Source of the DNA: Planctomycetota bacterium
GTDB taxonomy: Bacteria; Planctomycetota; UBA1135; UBA2386
Assembly: GCA_020425885.1 (NCBI GenBank)
Contig: JAGQRA010000121.1
Location: 1 to 5,628, forward strand
Length of the DNA: 5,628 bases
Direction of reading: 5' to 3'
A program made the translations under genes and the position numbers. Of this stretch, positions 1 to 5,628 are shown piece after piece. The first letter of the stretch is position 1, and every line of letters begins with the position of its first letter. Below the pieces are notes generated by a model. It was not told the DNA's origin, did no database searches, and saw nothing but the letters and a program-made list of their open reading frames with translations.

Positions 1-1739
1 ACGAGGTCGGGGACGGAGTTCGGATTGGCCCGCAGCAGGATCTGCAGATGCGCGGCGGCCTCGCCGAACCTGGCGCGCGCGAGCAGCAACTGGGCGAGCG
101 GACGTCGGGCCTCGGCCACGCCAGGGGCGAGCGCGAGCAGGGCCTCGTAGTAGGCGAGGCGGCGATCCACCGCCGCGGCCGGCATCGCCGCCGCCATCGC
201 CAACATGCGACCGACCGGGTTCTCGCCGCCGAGCTTCATCCCGGTCTGGAAGTTCGCCTCGGCCAGTTGGCGCTCACCGCGCAGCAGCTGCACCACGCCG
301 AGATAGACGTGGGCCTGACGATGGGTGCCCTTGAAGTCGGGGCGATCGAGCGCCGCCTGGTACTGGACGGCCGCGGCGGCGAGGTCGCCCTGGAGATCGA
401 GCGCAGCACCGTAGTTCAGACGCGCCACGACGTAGTCCGGGTTGGCTTCGATCGCGGCACGGTAGTGCTCCAGCGCCGCCGGCAGATCGCCCTCACCGGC
501 CAGTGCGAAGCCGAGGTCGGCCTGGCTGACGAAGTCCGCCGGCGCGATCGCCACCAGGGCCCGCAGCCGCTGGGTCGGGCCGACGCCTTCGCGACCGAAG
601 GCGAGCAGCATGACGATCGGCACGAAGAAGCAGGCCCACAGCGATGCATGTCGCAGGCCGGGAACGACCGCTGCGCGCAGCCCGCCCCGCACGCCGAGAT
701 CCGCGCCGAGCGAGCTCTCCCGGGCCTTCCAGATGAAGCCATCGTAGTAGTAGTGCAGCAGCGCCGCGGTCAGGATCACACCGAGCCAGGTCTGATGGCC
801 GACGCCGGCGGTAAACAGCTCGTTGCGGCCGTAGATGTCGACGGCGCCGAACGCGCACATCAGCACGACGAAGGTGACCGAAGCGACGCGGCTGGGCCGG
901 AACATCCGCGCCAGCCACGACGCGACCCCGGGCCGCCGCACGCGCTGGCGACAGGTCAGCCAGGTGATCGCGTAGTACTGGATGTCGTGGAAGAGCTCGT
1001 AGAGCACATAGGCCACGAGCACGTTGCCGAGCCAGGCGTAGGCGAACCAGTAGTAGCCGATCGTGGTCGCGTGCATGAACTGCTTCTGCCAGCTCCACGG
1101 CAAGCCGCGCGCGATCGTCCAGCCCAGGTTGACCAGATAGCAGAGCCCGACCAGCGCCATGGCCGCGACCACGACCGTCTGCAGCATCGCGAACTGCCCG
1201 GCGTTCGGCAGCGGCATGCCGGCATCGAGGAACAGCTTGCCGAACAGCGCGATGGACCCGGGATTGAGGGTGATGGCGCCGAAGAAGCCGGTCACCACCA
1301 AGGCCTTGTCGAGGAACGCGGTCAGCGGACGAAACGACCCGACCTTGATGTCGTAGATGCGCGCGAAACCGAAGGCCTGCGCCAGCCAATGCCAGAACGC
1401 CCACCCCGCCGTCACCAGCAGCAGGGCGCCTTCCCTGCCGGCGGCGAACAGCAAGGTGCAGGTGACGAGCAGCAGCACGGGAGTCAGCACGAACCGGACC
1501 TTGAACCGCGCGAACAGCTCGAGGTCGCCGTAGGTGCGGACGAACGTCGCGAAGTAGTGCCCGGTGGCGGTCAGCAGGATCAGCTTGCCGAGCAGCTCGT
1601 GGCCGAACGCCCGCTGGCCGGCCATCACCAACGGCCACGTGAAGAACGGCACGCCGAGGATCAGCAGCAGATCGAAGGGCGCGGATCGGAACCACGGCGA
1701 GAGTGCGGGCGTGGAGGCGGCGTTGGCGCTGGATGTCAT
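1..1739 (-). CDS. Polytopic membrane protein with C-terminal TPR repeats (3' end beyond window)
   Basis: This frame is open from an ATG at 1739 to the left edge, giving 579 complete codons and no stop, so the C-terminus is missing. Residues about 22-382 hold roughly ten hydrophobic segments (near 22-41, 48-66, 82-100, 103-125, 146-160, 184-205, 222-248, 286-303, 316-332 and 366-382). Histidines lie in or beside several of them: HYFATF (61-66), FWHWLAQAFGF (115-125), ELFHDIQYY (248-256) and LLHYYYDGFIWK (327-338). Residues about 404-573 form some five tetratricopeptide units with the usual spaced A/G/Y/P pattern, for example DLPAALEHYRAAIEANPDY (418-436). TPRs normally mediate protein contacts. 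I do not recognise the membrane domain as a named family. The clustered His and Asp residues would fit a metal-binding membrane enzyme, which is inference. No good Shine-Dalgarno precedes the ATG; an in-frame GTG at 1748 would add three residues. The gene is divergent from the MscS gene. Confidence 0.88.
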   Translation of the reverse strand, partial: MTSSANAASTPALSPWFRSAPFDLLLILGVPFFTWPLVMAGQRAFGHELLGKLILLTATGHYFATFVRTYGDLELFARFKVRFVLTPVLLLVTCTLLFAAGREGALLLVTAGWAFWHWLAQAFGFARIYDIKVGSFRPLTAFLDKALVVTGFFGAITLNPGSIALFGKLFLDAGMPLPNAGQFAMLQTVVVAAMALVGLCYLVNLGWTIARGLPWSWQKQFMHATTIGYYWFAYAWLGNVLVAYVLYELFHDIQYYAITWLTCRQRVRRPGVASWLARMFRPSRVASVTFVVLMCAFGAVDIYGRNELFTAGVGHQTWLGVILTAALLHYYYDGFIWKARESSLGADLGVRGGLRAAVVPGLRHASLWACFFVPIVMLLAFGREGVGPTQRLRALVAIAPADFVSQADLGFALAGEGDLPAALEHYRAAIEANPDYVVARLNYGAALDLQGDLAAAAVQYQAALDRPDFKGTHRQAHVYLGVVQLLRGERQLAEANFQTGMKLGGENPVGRMLAMAAAMPAAAVDRRLAYYEALLALAPGVAEARRPLAQLLLARARFGEAAAHLQILLRANPNSVPDL

Positions 1740-1772
1740 GGGCGGCACGAGTCGAGGGCATGACGAGCATAG

Positions 1773-1800
1773 GGAACCCGCCGGCCGTTGGGATCTCGGA
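1773..1800 (+). promoter_or_regulatory. Candidate ECF-type promoter upstream of the MscS gene
   Basis: GGAAC at 1773-1777 is followed, about 23 bp centre to centre, by TCGGA at 1796-1800. This resembles the GGAAC -35 element and short -10 element used by many ECF sigma factors. The implied transcription start near 1807 would leave a leader of about 80 nt before the channel ATG. No TTGACA/TATAAT-type pair was seen here. The motif is short and could arise by chance in GC-rich DNA, and the promoter preference of the ECF factor encoded downstream is unknown. Confidence 0.2.
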
Positions 1801-1812
1801 CGTTGGCCGTTG
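1783..1812. repeat. 8-bp direct repeat GGCCGTTG, 22 bp apart
   Basis: GGCCGTTG occurs at 1783-1790 and again at 1805-1812, a start-to-start spacing of 22 bp (about two helical turns). It lies in the intergenic region between two divergent genes. Tandem half-sites at this spacing can bind a regulator on one face of DNA, but an 8-bp GC-rich repeat is weak evidence on its own. Confidence 0.25.
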
Positions 1813-1877
1813 CGGCGCACTTGCCCTGGCCCCCCCGGATCGAGACCCTGAGCCTCACCATCACTTCCATTCGACAC

Positions 1878-1883
1878 AGGAGA
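1878..1883 (+). promoter_or_regulatory. Ribosome binding site that fixes the MscS start
   Basis: AGGAGA sits 3 nt before the ATG at 1887 (GGAG is 4 nt away). It supports the ATG over an in-frame TTG at 1788, which would place 33 non-signal-like residues before a normal signal peptide. Confidence 0.7.
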
Positions 1884-1886
1884 TCC

Positions 1887-3113
<1,227 letters not shown>

Positions 3114-3139
3114 CGGATGACGGAGGCGCGGCGGCGACG

Positions 3140-4348
3140 CTACTTCAGCCGCTCGCGCCAGCGCGCCAGCATCGTGTCCCGATCCGTCGACGACGCCGCC
3201 CGCCAGAACGACTCGTCCTCGACGGCCTCGCGGCTGACGCGGGCCAGGCTGCGGAACGCGATCGCGCGCAGCTCCTCATCGGGGCTCTCGAGCATCGCGA
3301 ACAGCCAGCCGCGCCGCGACAGGTCGGCGATGGCGCCGATCAGGGCCGCGGTGCGATGCAGCAGCTGCGGCTCGCCGGCGACACGCTCGAGGATGTCGTA
3401 CAACGCCGGCACCGAACGTGATCCGAACCGGCTCAACTCGATCTCGGCGGCGTCGCGATGTTCGCCGGCGATGAAGGCATCGACCATCTCGTGGATCCGC
3501 GCCTCGAGCTCGGACTCGTCGGTCTGCTGCAGGACCATCGGCGTCATCCAGGCGGTCGCCGTGCCGGCGAACGGCACCTCGACGACCTCGCCCGGCGTCC
3601 CCGTGGCATCGACCGTCATGGCCTGCATCGCGTTCAGCCGGCGCGCGCCCGCCCCGCGCGCGCGCACCGTGGCCGCGCCTTCCAGCACCGTGACCTCGAC
3701 GCCGGTCGGACGGCGATCGATCTGCAGCACGGCAGCCTCGAACTGCACGGCGGCGAGTTCGGCCTCGAGCACCATCGCCGCCGGACTGTTCACGGTGGAG
3801 ACCCAGAGCAACCCCTCGCGCAGCACCATGCGGTCGAAGTCGATCGTCGCCACCGTATTGGTGGCGAGCCGGACACGGGCGTCGTTGCCGTAGACGTAGA
3901 GCCCGGCCATGCTGTCGCCGGTGTCGAAGGTGGTGCCGAGCTCGATGCGGTACTGATTGGGCTCGACCACGTGCCGCGCCATCTTCGGTTCTTCGATGGC
4001 GATCGGGCCGAACGCCATCAGCAGCAGGTGCGGATCGGCGGCCATCGGGTCCGGTGGCGGCTTCTTGCCCGGATCGGCGGCCTCGGGCTCGTCGACGGCC
4101 GGCTTGTCGTCGGCCGGCGCGGCCGCGGGTGCCGCGCTGCCGCCGACCCGACCGAGCAGGTACCCGGCCGCCAGCCCGACGGCGAGCACGGCACCGAGTC
4201 CCCACCAGAACCACTGCGGCAGCCCGCGCGCCGGCCCCGACGGCCCGCCCGTCCCACCCGGCAACGCGGCGAGGACGCGCTCGGCATCGGCGATCGGGTC
4301 GCCGTCCAGCGGACGCAGCGCGTCGCGGAGATCGCGGTCGAGGTTCAT
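3140..4348 (-). CDS. Single-pass FecR-like sigma-factor regulator with HEAT-type C-terminus
   Basis: A 402-residue protein, probably the membrane-bound partner (anti-sigma factor or sigma regulator) of the adjacent ECF sigma factor. Residues 1-45 form a short cytoplasmic part beginning MNLDRDLRDALRPLDGDP. One membrane helix spans about 47-67 (WFWWGLGAVLAVGLAAGYLL). An Ala/Pro/Asp-rich linker (about 70-105) leads to a periplasmic beta-rich domain (about 132-258) resembling FecR: a strand with AGLYVYGNDARVRLATNT (148-165), LREGLLWVSTV (176-186), then a GVEVTVLEGAATVRA strand pair (216-230). Residues about 303-375 look like HEAT-type helical repeats, for example RFGSRSVPALYDIL (307-320) and DEELRAIAFRSLARV (357-371). 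The N-terminus shows no HxxxCxxC zinc motif of the ZAS anti-sigma class. ATG 4348 overlaps the sigma stop as ATGA and has a strong ribosome binding site. The stop (TAG) faces the MscS stop across 26 bp. The sigma-regulator role rests on operon position and architecture. Confidence 0.82.
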   Translation of the reverse strand: MNLDRDLRDALRPLDGDPIADAERVLAALPGGTGGPSGPARGLPQWFWWGLGAVLAVGLAAGYLLGRVGGSAAPAAAPADDKPAVDEPEAADPGKKPPPDPMAADPHLLLMAFGPIAIEEPKMARHVVEPNQYRIELGTTFDTGDSMAGLYVYGNDARVRLATNTVATIDFDRMVLREGLLWVSTVNSPAAMVLEAELAAVQFEAAVLQIDRRPTGVEVTVLEGAATVRARGAGARRLNAMQAMTVDATGTPGEVVEVPFAGTATAWMTPMVLQQTDESELEARIHEMVDAFIAGEHRDAAEIELSRFGSRSVPALYDILERVAGEPQLLHRTAALIGAIADLSRRGWLFAMLESPDEELRAIAFRSLARVSREAVEDESFWRAASSTDRDTMLARWRERLK

Positions 4349-4902
4349 GCTCCCTCCTCGACGCCGAGCGTGAGCTTCAGCTGTTGGCGCGCGCGGTGCA
4401 GCCGTTGATTGACCGCGCCCTCGGTGATCTCGAGCATGGCCGCGATCTCGGCCATCGACAGCTGATCGAAATAGAACAGCAGCACCGCCTCGCGCAGCGC
4501 CAACGGCAGGCGCCCGACCTGCTGCCGCAGGCGGTCGAGCCGCTCCTCGCGGATGTCGGCGACCTCGCCCGGCGGCACCGGCATGGCCAGATCGACATCG
4601 CCGGTCGAGGCAGGCTCCCGCCCGCTCCGCCGCACCCGGTCGACGCAGATGTTGTGAGCAATACGGTGCAAGTAAGCCCCGAACCGGTTCGGATCTTCGA
4701 GACGAGACAACCCCCGAAACGCGCGCAGGAACGCTTCCTGGACCAGATCATCCACGTCTCCCTGCCGCCCCGTCCGCGCCAGGCACAGGGCACGGACGGA
4801 CCGGGAGTGACGGACCACGAGGAGTCCGAACGCCTCACGAGAACCGAGGATGGATTGGCGCACCAGGTCTTGGTCCCTGGCGCCGGAAGCTGATGCCGAC
4901 AA
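4345..4902 (-). CDS. ECF-subfamily RNA polymerase sigma factor
   Basis: A sigma-70 family group 4 factor of about 185 residues, which should direct RNA polymerase to a small regulon in response to an envelope signal. Numbered from TTG 4902, region 2 spans about 24-92, with DVDDLVQEAFLRAFR (49-63) as the core-binding helix and PNRFGAYLHRIAHNICVDRVRR (71-92) for -10 recognition. Region 4 spans about 120-176, with LPLALREAVLLFYFDQLSM (132-150) and the helix-turn-helix AEIAAMLEITEGAVNQRLHRAR (151-172). No extra C-terminal domain is present. The start is uncertain. The frame stays open to a GTG at 5061, but codons above 4902 have far weaker G/C third-position bias than the rest, so that part looks untranslated. 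TTG 4902 gives normal ECF length and keeps the conserved DQDLVRQSI helix, though it lacks a good Shine-Dalgarno. The gene is translationally coupled to the FecR-like gene. Confidence 0.9.
   Translation of the reverse strand: MSASASGARDQDLVRQSILGSREAFGLLVVRHSRSVRALCLARTGRQGDVDDLVQEAFLRAFRGLSRLEDPNRFGAYLHRIAHNICVDRVRRSGREPASTGDVDLAMPVPPGEVADIREERLDRLRQQVGRLPLALREAVLLFYFDQLSMAEIAAMLEITEGAVNQRLHRARQQLKLTLGVEEGA
4350..4358 (-). promoter_or_regulatory. Shine-Dalgarno within the sigma 3' end, for the FecR-like gene
   Basis: On the minus strand AGGAGGGAG lies just before the ATG at 4348; the consensus AGGAGG (4358-4353) is 4 nt from the start. It overlaps the last sigma codons (Glu-Glu-Gly-Ala), and the ATGA stop/start overlap implies translational coupling and matched synthesis of the two proteins. 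Confidence 0.75.
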
Positions 4903-5038
4903 GGCTCGGGTTGTCCGTAATGTCGCGGAAAGGGAGCCTGCTACGACAGGCAACCGCGGAATCGTGAGACCAAAACCGGCCGACGGCCAGCGCCCAGCGA
5001 CCCAAAGCCCCTGATTCAGGCGAACTTCCAGAACCTGT

Positions 5039-5053
5039 GAATGCCGAGCATTC
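5039..5053. repeat. Perfect 6-bp inverted repeat GAATGC-CGA-GCATTC
   Basis: The two arms (5039-5044 and 5048-5053) are separated by 3 nt, in the 218-bp intergenic region between the divergent sigma and epimerase genes. The symmetry would suit a dimeric repressor site controlling one or both genes. No run of T follows on either strand, so it does not look like an intrinsic terminator. A smaller palindrome, CTGATTCAG, lies about 31 bp away at 5011-5019. No convincing -35/-10 promoter pair was seen in this intergenic region. Confidence 0.35.
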
Positions 5054-5120
5054 GCTGGCACGATGAGCCGGGGGCGGTAGACATGCCACCGTCCGCGAGC
5101 CCTGAGCCAACAGCCCCATC

Positions 5121-5628
5121 GTGCAAGTCCTGATCGTCGTCGGCGCCCGCCCCAACTTCATGAAGGCGGCTCCGTTGCTGCGCCGACTCGGCGCCCGGGG
5201 TCACACCTGCCAGCTGGTCCACACCGGCCAGCACTACGACGAGAACATGTCGGCCGCGTTCTTCCGCGATCTCGACCTGCCGACGCCGGACCGCCACCTC
5301 GAGGTCGGCTCCGGCACCCACGCGCAGATGACGGCCAAGGTGATGATCGCCTTCGAGCCCGTCGTCCAGGAGCTGCGCCCGGACATCGTCGTCGTCGTCG
5401 GCGACGTCAACTCGACGATCGCCTGCACGCTGGTCTGCAGCAAGCTGCTGATCCCGGTGGCGCACGTCGAGGCCGGGCTGCGCAGCCGCGACCGCGGCAT
5501 GCCCGAGGAGATCAACCGGCTGGTGACCGACTGCCTCGCCGACCTGCTGCTGACGCCGTCGCCCGATGGCGACGACAACCTGCTCGCCGAGGGTGTCGAC
5601 CGCGCGCGCATCGTGCGCGTCGGCAACA
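5121..5628 (+). CDS. wecB: UDP-N-acetylglucosamine 2-epimerase, non-hydrolysing (3' end beyond window)
   Basis: The first 169 residues of a cytoplasmic enzyme that interconverts UDP-GlcNAc and UDP-ManNAc, a precursor for surface polysaccharides such as teichoic-acid linkage units, capsule or enterobacterial common antigen-like glycans. The Rossmann-like N-terminal half is complete: GARPNFMK (8-15), HTGQHYD (34-40), GDVNSTIA (94-101), HVEAGLRS (115-122) and MPEEINR (127-133). Asp95 and Glu117 align with the E. coli WecB catalytic residues. Glu130 or Glu129 matches Glu131, in a loop shorter than the E. coli type. The C-terminal half, including the catalytic His (213 in E. coli), is off the window. 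The GTG at 5121 is the first start after an in-frame TGA at 5103-5105, so it is well constrained, though its ribosome binding site is weak. The partial length fits a family of about 360-390 residues. The gene is divergent from the sigma factor. Confidence 0.93.
   Translation, partial: MQVLIVVGARPNFMKAAPLLRRLGARGHTCQLVHTGQHYDENMSAAFFRDLDLPTPDRHLEVGSGTHAQMTAKVMIAFEPVVQELRPDIVVVVGDVNSTIACTLVCSKLLIPVAHVEAGLRSRDRGMPEEINRLVTDCLADLLLTPSPDGDDNLLAEGVDRARIVRVGN

Noticed and set aside
48..1763. 571-codon open frame on the plus strand opposite the TPR membrane protein
   Set aside because: It is rich in R, H, E, Q, G and P with no fold or motif, while the opposite strand encodes clear membrane segments and TPRs. 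It is a GC-driven antisense shadow.
493..1770. 425-codon minus-strand frame starting at ATG 1770
   Set aside because: It overlaps the real minus-strand frame that starts at 1739 but is in a different frame; its Arg/Ala-rich translation has no hydrophobic segments or motifs.
1788..1886. Upstream TTG start for the MscS gene
   Set aside because: It would bury the signal peptide behind 33 residues, and the ATG at 1887 has a good ribosome binding site.
3458..4408. Long plus-strand frames opposite the FecR-like gene
   Set aside because: Their compositions are low-complexity Arg/His/Ala or Ser/Arg, with no motifs. The minus strand has a membrane helix, a FecR-like domain and coupling to the sigma gene.
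5022..5030. GGAAGTT on the minus strand as the -35 of an autoregulated sigma promoter
   Set aside because: No matching -10 element was found at the right distance, so it was not called.
5016..5626. Minus-strand frames opposite the epimerase
   Set aside because: The plus strand carries the full set of WecB N-terminal motifs in one frame from 5121 to the edge; the antisense frames show none.

Overview
The window is a 5.6 kb stretch of very GC-rich bacterial chromosome. Genes are densely packed, codon third positions are mostly G/C, and some starts are GTG or TTG. An ECF sigma factor coupled to a FecR-like membrane protein with HEAT-type repeats, next to a TPR-bearing membrane protein, suggests a high-GC environmental bacterium. 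Planctomycetota or a myxobacterial/deltaproteobacterial lineage would fit, but nothing here fixes the taxon. I saw no rRNA, tRNA, CRISPR array, insertion sequence or phage gene.

Layout from left to right. (1) Positions 1-1739, minus strand: a protein with about ten membrane segments followed by TPR repeats. Its 3' end lies beyond the left edge. (2) Positions 1740-1886: a divergent intergenic region with a clear ribosome binding site for the next gene, an 8-bp direct repeat and a weak ECF-type promoter candidate. (3) Positions 1887-3113, plus strand: an MscS-type mechanosensitive channel with a signal peptide and a periplasmic N-terminal domain. (4) Positions 3140-4348, minus strand, converging on the channel across 26 bp: a single-pass FecR-like protein with a HEAT-type C-terminus, the probable anti-sigma factor or sigma regulator. 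(5) Positions 4345-4902, minus strand: an ECF sigma factor whose stop codon overlaps the start of the FecR-like gene (ATGA). (6) Positions 4903-5120: a divergent intergenic region with a small perfect inverted repeat. (7) From 5121, plus strand, running off the right edge: a non-hydrolysing UDP-N-acetylglucosamine 2-epimerase (WecB/MnaA family).

The sigma and FecR-like genes form a two-gene operon that should carry an extracytoplasmic signal to transcription. The channel is an osmotic safety valve, and the epimerase makes UDP-ManNAc for surface polysaccharide. A shared cell-envelope theme is plausible, but the genes sit in at least four separate transcription units, so functional linkage is inference only. 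The two edge genes and the His-rich membrane domain of gene 1 can only be partly interpreted here.
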